Shown here piece by piece: positions 51,749 through 59,958 of a stretch of DNA of 64,000 bases; the first letter of the stretch is position 1, and every line of letters starts with the position of its first letter. Where the stretch lies: positions 22,238-86,237 of the forward strand of contig CAZLXB010000007.1 in NCBI GenBank assembly GCA_964563545.1. The letters are read 5' to 3'. Both the position numbers and the translations under genes were made by a program. The notes under the pieces are model-generated. The model was not told the origin of the DNA, searched no databases, and was given only the letters and a program-made list of their open reading frames with translations. This stretch comes from Casp-actino8 sp964563545. Lineage in GTDB: Bacteria; Actinomycetota; Acidimicrobiia; Acidimicrobiales; Ilumatobacteraceae.

Positions 51749-52381
51749 GTGGCATCCGCGTATCGAATCAGCCCGACGGCGGCTCGTGCGATCGAGTGGT
51801 CGGTTCTGCTGGCCGCATTGGCTTCGATTCCCGGCGTGTATCTGCACGCGTCGAAAGGTTCGGCTCACGACTGGGGAGTGGTCGTCGGTTGGCTGGTCTG
51901 GGTCGTCTTCGCGGTGGAAGTCGTCGTGATGACGTGGGCCGCCCACGACCGTCGTGCTTGGTTGCGATCGCACCAGTTCGAATTGTTCGTGACCGTCACT
52001 TCGTTTCCGTTGTTCCTCGACCTGCCCGGTGTCCGTGAACTCATCGGGGTCGCCCCGGTACTCGGCACCGTGAAGTTCCTGAAGGCTCTCAAGATCCTCA
52101 AACTGGTGAAGGTTTTCCGTTTGCTCCACGCGTCGTCGCTGGCCGGTTGGCTCGTGCGTCTGGCGTCGTCCATGCTCGCCTTGGTCGTCCTTGGACTCGT
52201 GGGTGCGATGGCCACCGAGAAGAAGGTGCCCACACCGGCGCATGGTGTGACCCGACTCGGCGACGAGATCGCGCGAGTGTTCGACACATCGGGGGAGATC
52301 GTCACCGTGATTCTCGTGGCGCTCGCCATCGGCGTCGTCGAGTGGTGGGCGTGGCGTGGGCGGCGGACGTCAGCGAGCTGA
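51749..52381 (+). CDS. Voltage-sensor-like membrane protein lacking a K+ channel pore
   Basis: A 210-aa membrane protein. Residues 15-125 resemble the S1-S4 voltage sensor of voltage-gated channels: an S2-like FAVEVVVM segment with E57, an S3-like segment with E78/D91, and an S4-like helix with basic residues at every third position, K109, K112, K115, K118, K121 and R124. Two further hydrophobic stretches (142-155, 185-203) follow, but there is no TVGYGD selectivity filter between them. It may be a voltage-gated proton channel or regulator, or a decayed K+ channel. GTG 51749 is chosen by promoter spacing. Confidence 0.72.
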   Translation: MASAYRISPTAARAIEWSVLLAALASIPGVYLHASKGSAHDWGVVVGWLVWVVFAVEVVVMTWAAHDRRAWLRSHQFELFVTVTSFPLFLDLPGVRELIGVAPVLGTVKFLKALKILKLVKVFRLLHASSLAGWLVRLASSMLALVVLGLVGAMATEKKVPTPAHGVTRLGDEIARVFDTSGEIVTVILVALAIGVVEWWAWRGRRTSAS

Positions 52382-52438
52382 CGTCGTCTTTGTCTCAGCG
52401 AGCTGACGTCGTCTTCGTCTCAGCAAGCTGACGTCACC
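52366..52438. repeat. 25-bp tandem repeat with hairpin between convergent genes
   Basis: A perfect inverted repeat GACGTCAGC-GA-GCTGACGTC (52366-52385) overlaps the stop of the voltage-sensor gene. From 52371 a 25-bp unit is repeated at 52371-52395 and 52396-52420 (one mismatch), with a partial third copy at 52421-52438 reaching the stop of the epsilon-subunit gene. The repeats fill the gap between two convergent genes and may act as a bidirectional terminator. Confidence 0.85.
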
Positions 52439-52619
52439 AAGGACGGCTGCGACGGGCGACGATCGGTGGCGACCACCAACGCCCACTGAAACGCCACGAC
52501 GTGCGCCGGACGGAATCAGCGGACTCGATCACGACCGGTCGCGGCCACAGAGCCTCGATGGCCGCCGCGATGGCCACGGCTTCTTCCTCGTTGGGAACGG
52601 GCGTGATGGAGTTCGACAT
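52434..52619 (-). CDS. Acyl-CoA carboxylase epsilon subunit
   Basis: A 61-aa basic protein of the actinobacterial acyl-CoA carboxylase epsilon family. PVPNEEEAVAIAAAIEAL matches the usual N-terminal helix and the tail is rich in Arg and Trp (SGRWWSPPIVARRSRPW). In Streptomyces and mycobacteria such subunits bind and stimulate the beta subunit. It starts two bases after the beta subunit stop, which supports the assignment. Small size makes the call context-dependent. Confidence 0.75.
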   Translation of the reverse strand: MSNSITPVPNEEEAVAIAAAIEALWPRPVVIESADSVRRTSWRFSGRWWSPPIVARRSRPW

Positions 52620-52621
52620 CG

Positions 52622-54181
52622 TCAGAGCGGCATGTTGCCGTGCTTGCGCCGGGGAAGTTCTTCGCGCTTGCTGCGAAGCATCTTGAATCCGGCGATCACC
52701 TTCTGGCGGGTTTCGGCCGGATCGATCACATCGTCGATGTAACCGCGCTCGGCGGCCGCGTACGGGTTGGCGTACTTCTCGGTGTATTCGGTGATGAGTT
52801 CGGCTCGACGTGCCACCGGATCGGCGGCCTGTTGGATCTCGCGGCGGTACACGATCTCGACGGCGCCGTTCGGCCCCATCACGGCGAGTTCGGCGGTGGG
52901 CCACGCGTACGCGAGGTCGCTACCGATCGACTTGGAGTCCATCACCACGTAAGCCCCGCCGTAGGCCTTGCGGGTGATGATCTGGATGCGCGGCACGGTG
53001 GCTTCGCAATAGGCGTAGAGCAACTTCGCGCCGTGGCGGATGATTCCGCCGTACTCCTGATCGACGCCGGGAAGGAATCCGGGGACGTCGACGAACGTGA
53101 GTAGTGGAATGTTGAAGGCGTCGCAGGTGCGAACGAAACGCGCCGCCTTCTCGGCGCTCTCGATGTCGAGGACTCCGGCGAGCACCATTGGTTGGTTGCC
53201 GACGACACCGACGGTCTGGCCGTCGACTCGCGAGAAGCCGCACACGATGCTCTTGGCCCAGTACGGGAAGTATTCGAAGAATTCACCGTCGTCGACGACC
53301 GACGCGATGACCTTCTTCATGTCGTAGGGCTGGTTGGGCGACGGGGGCAGGATGTCGCGGAGTTCGGGGCACAGACGCTCGGGGTCGTCGCCCGCGTCCA
53401 CGCTCGGCGGTTCTTCCATGTTGTTCTGGGGGAGGAACGACACCAGGAAGCGAACGTCGTCGAGACATGCCTTTTCATCGGCCGAGACGAACGTGGCCAC
53501 ACCCGATTTGCTCGCGTGGCTCATCGCGCCACCGAGTTCTTCGAGTGTGACTTCCTCGCCGGTCACGGTCTTCACGACGTCGGGTCCGGTGATGAACATG
53601 TGGCTCGATTCGCGAACCATGAAGATGAAGTCGGTCATGGCCGGCGAGTACACCGCGCCGCCGGCACACGGGCCGAGGATCACCGAGATCTGCGGGATCA
53701 CACCGCTCGAGAGAACGTTGCGATAGAAGATTCCGCCGTAACTCGCGAGAGAGACGACGCCTTCCTGGATTCGCGCGCCAGCGCCGTCGTTGAGGCCGAT
53801 GACCGGCGCGCCGACCTTGAGCGCGAGGTCCATGAGTTTGTGGATCTTCTCGGCGAAGACTTCGCCCAGAGCGCCTCCGAACACCGTGAAGTCCTGTGAG
53901 AAGACGAACACTTTGCGGCCGTCGATGGTGCCCCAACCGGTGATCACACCGTCGGTGAACGGACGCTCCTCCAGGCCGGCGGCATGCGCACGGTGACGGG
54001 CCAGCATGTCGAGCTCCTGGAACGAACCCGGATCGAGGAGGTAGTCGATGCGCTCACGGGCGAGCATCTTTCCCTTCTCGTGCTGGCGTTCGATCGCCCG
54101 GGGCGAGCCGGCGAGCAACGCCTGCTGCTTGCGCTCGCGAAGATCCTCGAGCTTGTCGTGCATGGGGTTTCCGCTGGTCAC
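52622..54181 (-). CDS. Acyl-CoA (propionyl-CoA) carboxylase beta subunit
   Basis: A 519-aa carboxyltransferase. Motifs: MLARERIDYLLDPGSF, NDGAGARIQEGV with oxyanion Gly residues, LGPCAGGAVYSPA and KAYGGAYVVMDSK, as in AccD5/PccB. It transfers carboxyl from biotin to propionyl- or acetyl-CoA. The biotin carboxylase alpha subunit is not in the window. GTG 54181 has TAGCGT seven bases upstream; ATG 54163 is the alternative. Confidence 0.92.
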   Translation of the reverse strand: MTSGNPMHDKLEDLRERKQQALLAGSPRAIERQHEKGKMLARERIDYLLDPGSFQELDMLARHRAHAAGLEERPFTDGVITGWGTIDGRKVFVFSQDFTVFGGALGEVFAEKIHKLMDLALKVGAPVIGLNDGAGARIQEGVVSLASYGGIFYRNVLSSGVIPQISVILGPCAGGAVYSPAMTDFIFMVRESSHMFITGPDVVKTVTGEEVTLEELGGAMSHASKSGVATFVSADEKACLDDVRFLVSFLPQNNMEEPPSVDAGDDPERLCPELRDILPPSPNQPYDMKKVIASVVDDGEFFEYFPYWAKSIVCGFSRVDGQTVGVVGNQPMVLAGVLDIESAEKAARFVRTCDAFNIPLLTFVDVPGFLPGVDQEYGGIIRHGAKLLYAYCEATVPRIQIITRKAYGGAYVVMDSKSIGSDLAYAWPTAELAVMGPNGAVEIVYRREIQQAADPVARRAELITEYTEKYANPYAAAERGYIDDVIDPAETRQKVIAGFKMLRSKREELPRRKHGNMPL

Positions 54182-54188
54182 GTGGGAG

Positions 54189-54194
54189 ACGCTA
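54189..54194 (-). promoter_or_regulatory. -10 box, leaderless start of carboxylase beta subunit
   Basis: TAGCGT on the minus strand, seven bases before GTG 54181. Confidence 0.5.
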
Positions 54195-54216
54195 CTCCCG
54201 CCGAGGTGAGGTGGAC

Positions 54217-56109
54217 CTAGCCCTGAGTCGATGGAGTCGCGGCCGTGACCGGCTGAATTCCCTGCTGAACAGGGGTGGCTCCCGGAACGGTGGTCGTGGC
54301 ACCACCGACCGGCACGAGCGCGGTCATCGGAACCGTCACGACGGAGTTTCCGGATGAGACCGACACCGGCGTCGTGCTCTCCACCGTGACGTCCTCACCA
54401 TCGTTCGCGGTCACCGCCACGGTGTAGGTGACCGACGGCAGCGGACCGTCGGGGCCGTTCGCGCTCACGATCACGGTCCAGAGTCCGGGAATGCCGAACG
54501 GGATTCCTTCCTTGAGCGGGAGCCGGGCGGCTCCTTCGCCGTCGATCGGAACCATCAACGTGACGCTCGCGGTGTTGTTGGTGGGCGGATTGAACTGCAC
54601 CTGGAGATCGGTGATGCCGGACTCGGGCGAATGAACGTCGATGCGGACCGCGTTCAGCCCGACCTTGGCCGGCGTGATCTTCACCTGGACGTCGAAGGCT
54701 CCACCGGAACGCTCACCGACGAACGCGTACTTGGTGCGATCGGTCCCGGGCGGTTCGATGTTCTTGGGCAACGTGGCCACGGCCCACGACGACAGGGCCA
54801 ACACGAACACGCCGAAGCCGGCTTCGGCGGCCACCGCGCGGCGCAGACTCGCGGCGAAACGCGCGTTCACGGAGCGCGCGCGTGCCAGACGCGCCGCCAC
54901 GATCTGGCGGGTGAGCATGCCGAGGTAGACCATGGCGGCCACACCGATCGATTTCAGAACGATGAGTCGACCATGACGACTCGTGAGGATCGCGCCGCCG
55001 TCGAGGACGTAGAGGTGCACCATTCCCGAGATGACGGCGATGGTGATGAAGAGCGGCGCGTGCTTGGTGAAGCCGCGCAGTGCCTGCACGATGTCTTCGT
55101 CACCGGGGGCGACGAGGACGGCCTGCGCGAGCATCAGGAGTCCACCGAACCAGAGCGCCACCGAAGTGAGATGGAAGAAGCCGGCGAGTGTTCCGGCGAA
55201 CGAGAATTCTTCACCGGCACGGGTGAAAGCGAACGAGAGAACCGCGAGTCCGGGACCGGCCAGAGCGAGCACTTGCGTCTGCGGCTCGAGGAGGAATTCG
55301 GGCCGGTTGATGATGCGGAACGACATCGCCACCAAGACGAAGCGCGCGACGATCGCCGCACCACTTCCCGAATCGAGGAGCTCGAACCACGACGTGGGGA
55401 GGATGCTCGATGTGAACGAGTTGCCGGTCTCGAGGGAGGTGGCGAGTACGGCCACGAAGAACGTGCCCACTATGGCCAGAACCCACGACAGGCGGAGGAA
55501 GCGGAGGACATGCATGTCCTCGACACCTTCGGGCCAATACAGGACGAGGAAGGCCGCGGCACCGAACAGCGCCGAGAGCGCGATGTAGGTGACGAGCCTC
55601 GCGAGTCCGAGCGGTCCACTCACGGGCGGCGGATCCTTGGCCAGGTTGCCACCATCGGTCGGGTCGACCTCCGAGACGTCGCCGGGGTCGACCTTCGAGG
55701 GATCGAGAACGTCGAACGAGAAACTGCCCGTGGCGACCTTGCCGTCGGACTGCGGAACCGAATAGGTGACGTTGCACGTCCCGACCGGAATGGCGCCGGT
55801 TACCGCGACCGACAACGAGATTCCGTCGGCACCGACCTGCACCGGTCCGAGCGGAGCCGGCTGACCATCGCACACGGCTTGCAGCACCGAATTGGCCGGG
55901 ACCGTCTGATTGAAGACGACCGTGATCTGCGACGGCGCACTCACCACTTCTTCGCCGTTCGCCGGACTCGTCGAGACGACGACCGTGTCGGCGCGAGCCG
56001 TACCACCGAACGACGCGAATCCTGCGGCGGCGACGATGGCTGCGACCCCGGCGAGGAGGCGACCGAACCGTCTCTTTCCGGACTCGGGTGATGTGGCGGA
56101 CGGTTGCAT
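54217..56109 (-). CDS. CopC-CopD fusion protein
   Basis: A 630-aa protein: signal peptide (cut after about residue 40), CopC-like beta domain (41-132), and a CopD membrane domain of eight segments with FHLTSVALWFGG, then a large extracellular Fn3/YtkA-like C-terminal region ending in a Thr/Ser/Val-rich tail. Copper importers of this type (YcnJ) have a His as first residue of mature CopC; here the residue after the likely cut is Asp (ARA-D41), so that copper ligand is missing. Function in copper uptake or in another role is therefore open. Confidence 0.85.
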   Translation of the reverse strand: MQPSATSPESGKRRFGRLLAGVAAIVAAAGFASFGGTARADTVVVSTSPANGEEVVSAPSQITVVFNQTVPANSVLQAVCDGQPAPLGPVQVGADGISLSVAVTGAIPVGTCNVTYSVPQSDGKVATGSFSFDVLDPSKVDPGDVSEVDPTDGGNLAKDPPPVSGPLGLARLVTYIALSALFGAAAFLVLYWPEGVEDMHVLRFLRLSWVLAIVGTFFVAVLATSLETGNSFTSSILPTSWFELLDSGSGAAIVARFVLVAMSFRIINRPEFLLEPQTQVLALAGPGLAVLSFAFTRAGEEFSFAGTLAGFFHLTSVALWFGGLLMLAQAVLVAPGDEDIVQALRGFTKHAPLFITIAVISGMVHLYVLDGGAILTSRHGRLIVLKSIGVAAMVYLGMLTRQIVAARLARARSVNARFAASLRRAVAAEAGFGVFVLALSSWAVATLPKNIEPPGTDRTKYAFVGERSGGAFDVQVKITPAKVGLNAVRIDVHSPESGITDLQVQFNPPTNNTASVTLMVPIDGEGAARLPLKEGIPFGIPGLWTVIVSANGPDGPLPSVTYTVAVTANDGEDVTVESTTPVSVSSGNSVVTVPMTALVPVGGATTTVPGATPVQQGIQPVTAATPSTQG

Positions 56110-56176
56110 GGTCGCCTCTTACGGTAGTCAGCAGAGGGGTTGTGAGCAGGGGCATTCCCGTGTTTCAGCCCCTATG

Positions 56177-56182
56177 TAGAGT
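56177..56182 (+). promoter_or_regulatory. Probable -10 box of dnaX
   Basis: TAGAGT five bases before GTG 56188 and eight before ATG 56191; no ribosome site is visible, so the mRNA may be leaderless or nearly so. Confidence 0.45.
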
Positions 56183-56190
56183 CGTGGGTG

Positions 56191-57888
56191 ATGGCTGACT
56201 CGGTCGAATATCAGGCGTTGTACCGCCGTTACCGGCCGCAGAGATTCAGCGAACTCCGCGGTCAGGATCACATCACCCTCGCCCTCAAGAACGCGGTCGT
56301 CAGCGGTCGCGTCGGCCATGCCTATTTGTTCTCGGGCCCGCGCGGTACCGGCAAGACCACGACCGCACGCATCCTCGCCAAGGTTCTCAACTGCGAACGC
56401 CCGATCGACGGTGAGCCTTGCTGTGAGTGCGGTTCGTGCATCTCGGTGCAGCAGGGCAACAGCTTCGATGTGATCGAACTCGACGCCGCGAGCAACAACG
56501 GCGTCGACGAGATCCGCGATCTGATCCAGCGCGCCGGCATCGGATCGCCGGGTCGGTACAAAGTGTTCATCCTCGACGAGGTCCACATGCTCTCCAAGGG
56601 CGCCTCGGCCGCACTTCTGAAGACCCTCGAAGAACCGCCCCCGCACGTCGTCTTCGTGCTGGCCACCACCGACCCCGAAAAGGTCCAGGACACCATCCGC
56701 AGCCGGACCCAGCATCTGCAGTTCCACCTGCTTCCCGTCGATGCCCTCGCCGAACACGTGCGTTGGGTGGCGAGCGACGCCGGCATCACCCTCGACGAGG
56801 GTGGCGTCGATTTCGTCCTGGCCAAAGGCGGTGGTTCGGCGCGCGACACGTTGTCGGCCCTCGAACTTCTCGCCGCGACCGGGAAGGTCACCGACGAAGG
56901 CACACCTGTCGACGAATTCATGGGGGCACTCATCGAGTACGACCCCGGGCGGATCCTCGCGGCCACCGCGCGCACGGTTCACAATGGCCGCGACCCGCGC
57001 GCGATCGTCGAGGATCTCGTGCGACATCTGCGCGATTGCTTCCTCACTCAGATGGCCCCCGAGCTCGTGCGCGCGCAGGAACATCGCGCCAAGGTGATCG
57101 CCGAGCAGGCGCGCGAACTCGGCACCGCCCGAATCGTGAAGATCATGGAGACCCTCGGCACGGCCATGCTCGACATGCGCAACGCTCCCGACCAGCGCGT
57201 GGTTCTGGAGGTCGCTCTCATCCGTCTCGTGCATCGTCAGCTCGAAACGGGGATCGATGCACTGCTCGGTCGCGTGGAGCGACTCGAAAAGGACGTCGCC
57301 GAACGGGGAAGCAATCTCCCACCAGCTCCGGTCAATCCGTCGACCGGGCGGGCCGTTCTCGGTGGTCGTGCGCCGCGTGATCCTTCGGGTCCCGCGACTC
57401 GTCCGGCTCCGACGTCGAACAGTGCTGCGACAACCAAGGCTGCGGTCCCCGCGCCGGCTTCTCCCCCGACCCCCGATGCGAAACCGTCGTCGTCCGCCGG
57501 TTCTCTCGACACGTTGGTCGACCGCTGGGCCGACGACGTTCTCGGGCGTTTGGTGGGAATGCGACGCGCGGTGGCTCAGATGGCCAAGCCGGAAATCGAT
57601 GGTCAGCGAGTCGTGTTGACGGTTCCGAACGAGCACGCGGGTCGTCGAGTGGAGGACTATCTCGCCGACATCACCAAGACGATCCACGCGGCCGCCGGAC
57701 CCTGCACGGTGGTGATCGAAGTTCGCCCCGAACATTCGTCCGAAACGTCGTCGAAGAAGTCGCGGGTCGTCGACGAAGAGATCGACATCGAGGAAGTCCG
57801 AAAGTTGCCCACGGTCACGGCGAAGTCGGCCGAGCAGGAACTCCTCGAGGCGTTCCCCGATGCCAAGTTCGTGGACGGAAACTCCTGA
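56191..57888 (+). CDS. dnaX: DNA polymerase III subunit gamma/tau
   Basis: A 565-aa clamp loader subunit. Walker A GPRGTGKTT at 49-57, zinc cysteines C68, C77, C80, C83, DEVHML, sensor SRTQ and the domain III helix bundle. After about residue 370 the linker is rich in Ala/Pro/Ser, followed by a tau-like C-terminal domain (LVDRWADDVLGRLVGMRRAVAQM). No slippery frameshift site was evident. GTG 56188 could be the start instead. It is followed 3 bases later by recR; the usual ybaB gene between them is absent. Confidence 0.95.
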   Translation: MADSVEYQALYRRYRPQRFSELRGQDHITLALKNAVVSGRVGHAYLFSGPRGTGKTTTARILAKVLNCERPIDGEPCCECGSCISVQQGNSFDVIELDAASNNGVDEIRDLIQRAGIGSPGRYKVFILDEVHMLSKGASAALLKTLEEPPPHVVFVLATTDPEKVQDTIRSRTQHLQFHLLPVDALAEHVRWVASDAGITLDEGGVDFVLAKGGGSARDTLSALELLAATGKVTDEGTPVDEFMGALIEYDPGRILAATARTVHNGRDPRAIVEDLVRHLRDCFLTQMAPELVRAQEHRAKVIAEQARELGTARIVKIMETLGTAMLDMRNAPDQRVVLEVALIRLVHRQLETGIDALLGRVERLEKDVAERGSNLPPAPVNPSTGRAVLGGRAPRDPSGPATRPAPTSNSAATTKAAVPAPASPPTPDAKPSSSAGSLDTLVDRWADDVLGRLVGMRRAVAQMAKPEIDGQRVVLTVPNEHAGRRVEDYLADITKTIHAAAGPCTVVIEVRPEHSSETSSKKSRVVDEEIDIEEVRKLPTVTAKSAEQELLEAFPDAKFVDGNS

Positions 57889-57891
57889 CCC

Positions 57892-58500
57892 GTGGCCTCC
57901 ACCTACACGCTTCCGGTACAGAACCTGATCGACCAGTTGGGTCGACTCCCCGGCGTGGGTCCGCGCTCGGCTCAGCGGATCGCGTTCCACTTGCTCAAAC
58001 TTCCGGCTGAAGACGTCGACAGATTGGCGTCGGCGATCACCGAGGCCAAGGCGCGAGTCCGCTTCTGTTCGCGGTGCTTCAATTTCGCCGAGGACGACCT
58101 CTGTCCGATCTGTGCCGATCCACGTCGCGACTCGAGCGTGATCTGCGTCGTCGAGGAAAGTCGTGACATCATCCCGCTCGAACGGACCGGTGAGTTCCGT
58201 GGGCGCTATCACGTCCTCCTCGGAGTGATGAACCCGATCGAGGGCATCGGACCCGAGCGACTCAAGATCCGCGAACTCGTGATGCGGTTGTCGGACGAGG
58301 ACATCAAAGAGGTCATCGTCTGCACCAACCCCAACACCGAAGGTGAGGTCACGGCGCAGTACATCGGTCGGTTGCTGAAGCCCTTCGACATCACGGTGAG
58401 CCGACCGGCGTCCGGGCTACCGGTCGGGGGCGACCTCGAATACGCCGATGAACTCACCTTGGGCCGGGCGCTCAATGGGCGTCGGCGTATGGACGACTGA
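57892..58500 (+). CDS. recR: Recombination protein RecR
   Basis: A 202-aa recombination mediator: helix-hairpin-helix LPGVGPRSAQRIAFHLL, zinc finger CSRCFNFAEDDLCPIC and Toprim domain CVVEESRDI with NPNTEGEVTAQYIG. It works with RecF/RecO at gaps and stalled forks. GTG start. Its end is followed by a GC-rich hairpin. Confidence 0.97.
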   Translation: MASTYTLPVQNLIDQLGRLPGVGPRSAQRIAFHLLKLPAEDVDRLASAITEAKARVRFCSRCFNFAEDDLCPICADPRRDSSVICVVEESRDIIPLERTGEFRGRYHVLLGVMNPIEGIGPERLKIRELVMRLSDEDIKEVIVCTNPNTEGEVTAQYIGRLLKPFDITVSRPASGLPVGGDLEYADELTLGRALNGRRRMDD

Positions 58501-58513
58501 CCAACTGGGGAAC

Positions 58514-58533
58514 CGGGCCCGGACCCGGGCCCG
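58514..58533 (+). terminator. Possible terminator hairpin after recR
   Basis: CGGGCCC-GGACCC-GGGCCCG, a perfect 7-bp stem, 14 bp after the recR stop. No T-run follows, so it may act by pausing rather than as a classical rho-independent terminator. Confidence 0.5.
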
Positions 58534-58678
58534 AACGCGGTCCGAGGTACCCCTCCTGATGCTGACCGCGGGCGGAAAGAGCCAGCACCCGGCGTGGTAC
58601 CCCGGATCAACGGAAGCGACGCATCGCCTTCGTATGACGATTACGTTACGAAATTGACGGAATCATGTCAAGAAAGTT
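58534..58678. other. Convergent intergenic region without a gene
   Basis: Part of the 203-bp space between the recR and thiolase stops. It includes a relatively AT-rich stretch near 58630-58675 and two GGTACC palindromes. I see no tRNA, ncRNA or ORF of note. Confidence 0.6.
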
Positions 58679-58692
58679 GCCCTGAGCAGGGC
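58679..58692 (-). terminator. Terminator hairpin after thiolase gene
   Basis: Reading the minus strand, GCCCT-GCTC-AGGGC followed by AACTTTCTT, 11 bp after the thiolase stop: a short rho-independent-like terminator. Confidence 0.55.
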
Positions 58693-58703
58693 ATCCTCTC
58701 GGA

Positions 58704-59885
58704 TCAGACGGTCCGCAGGATGATGGCGTCGCCCTGACCACCACCACCGCAGAGAGCGGCGGCGCCGGTGCCCCCGCCACGGCGGCGGAGTTCGTGCAGA
58801 AGCGTGAGAGCCACACGGTTGCCCGACATACCGATCGGATGGCCGAGGGCGATGGCGCCACCGTTCACGTTGACGACGTCATCACTGATGCCGAGGTCAC
58901 GCATCGACGCGATGCCGACTGCGGCGAAGGCTTCGTTGAGTTCGAAGAGATCGAGATCGGAGACCTTCATGCCCTTCTTGTCGAGAGCCTTCAGGATCGC
59001 CCGGCTGGGCTGAGTCAGGAGTGACGCGCTGTCGGGTCCGGCCACCATGCCGTAGCTCACGACCTGCCCGAGCGGCTTCACACCACGTGCCTTAACGGCG
59101 CGCTCACTCATGATCACCATGGCCGAACCGCCATCGCTGATCTGTGAGGCGTTGGCTGCGGTGATGGTGCCGTCCTTGTCGAAGGCCGGCTTCAGTCCGC
59201 CGAGGGAGTCCATGGTGGTGTCGGCGCGCACACCTTCGTCGTTGGCGACGACGAGCGGATCGCCCTTGCGTTGCGGGATCGACACGGGAACGATCTCCTC
59301 GGCCAGACGACCGGCCGCAATGGCGGCTGCCGCACGCTGGTTGCTCTTCATGGCGAGATCGTCCTGCTCCTCGCGCGAGATGTTCTTGGCGGTGTAGCGC
59401 TCGGTGCCGAGCCCCATCAGGCAGGCGTCGAATGCACACCAGAGACCGTCGGCGATGATCGCGTCGCGGAGTTCGGTGTTGCCGTAACGGAAACCACCAC
59501 GCGCACCGGCGGCGATGTACGGCGCCTGCGTCATGCTCTCCATTCCGCCGGCCACGACGATGTCGGCATCGCCGGCCTGGATCATCTGATCGGCGAGGTA
59601 GATCGCATTGAGACCCGACAAGCACACCTTGTTGATGTTGACGGCCGGAACGCTCATCGGGATCCCGGCCTTGACCGCGGCCTGACGGCTCGGCACCTGA
59701 CCCTGTCCGGCCATGAGCACCTGTCCCATGATCACGTGCTCCACTTCGGTTGCCGCCACACCGGCGCGCTCGAGCGCGGCCTTGATGGCGAATGAACCGA
59801 GATCGGCTGCAGTGAACGAAGCGAGCGCTCCGCTCATCTTGCCGATCGGGGTGCGGGCTCCGGCGACGATGTATGAACCGGCCAT
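58704..59885 (-). CDS. Acetyl-CoA acetyltransferase (thiolase)
   Basis: A 393-aa thiolase II. Catalytic Cys in NKVCLSGLNA, His in GGAIALGHPIGMSG and Cys in ALCGGGGQGDA; NEAFAAV is also present. It condenses two acetyl-CoA to acetoacetyl-CoA or does the reverse. ATG 59885 has AAAGGCAG at good spacing. Divergent from ccr with 73 bp between, which fits an ethylmalonyl-CoA pathway feeding acetoacetyl-CoA. Confidence 0.93.
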   Translation of the reverse strand: MAGSYIVAGARTPIGKMSGALASFTAADLGSFAIKAALERAGVAATEVEHVIMGQVLMAGQGQVPSRQAAVKAGIPMSVPAVNINKVCLSGLNAIYLADQMIQAGDADIVVAGGMESMTQAPYIAAGARGGFRYGNTELRDAIIADGLWCAFDACLMGLGTERYTAKNISREEQDDLAMKSNQRAAAAIAAGRLAEEIVPVSIPQRKGDPLVVANDEGVRADTTMDSLGGLKPAFDKDGTITAANASQISDGGSAMVIMSERAVKARGVKPLGQVVSYGMVAGPDSASLLTQPSRAILKALDKKGMKVSDLDLFELNEAFAAVGIASMRDLGISDDVVNVNGGAIALGHPIGMSGNRVALTLLHELRRRGGGTGAAALCGGGGQGDAIILRTV

Positions 59886-59946
59886 GGGACTGCCTTTCGT
59901 GAAGCAATGGGTGCGTCCGAACTTACCCGCTAGTAACAAGCCCGCC

Positions 59947-59952
59947 TATATT
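59947..59952 (+). promoter_or_regulatory. -10 box, leaderless start of ccr
   Basis: TATATT six bases before ATG 59959. Confidence 0.65.
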
Positions 59953-59958
59953 CAGCGA

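Noticed and set aside
52371..52438. CRISPR-like array
   Set aside because: The 25-bp units are directly contiguous with no spacers, there are fewer than three copies, and no cas gene is present.
56128..58212. 694-codon open frame antisense to dnaX
   Set aside because: Long antisense frames are expected in GC-rich DNA with strong codon-position bias; the sense strand encodes unmistakable dnaX and recR. The antisense product is rich in Arg, Asp, Gly and His and has no fold motif.
58540..58600. Two GGTACC palindromes as a regulatory pair
   Set aside because: Six-base palindromes are common in GC-rich DNA, and these lie between two converging gene ends with no promoter nearby.
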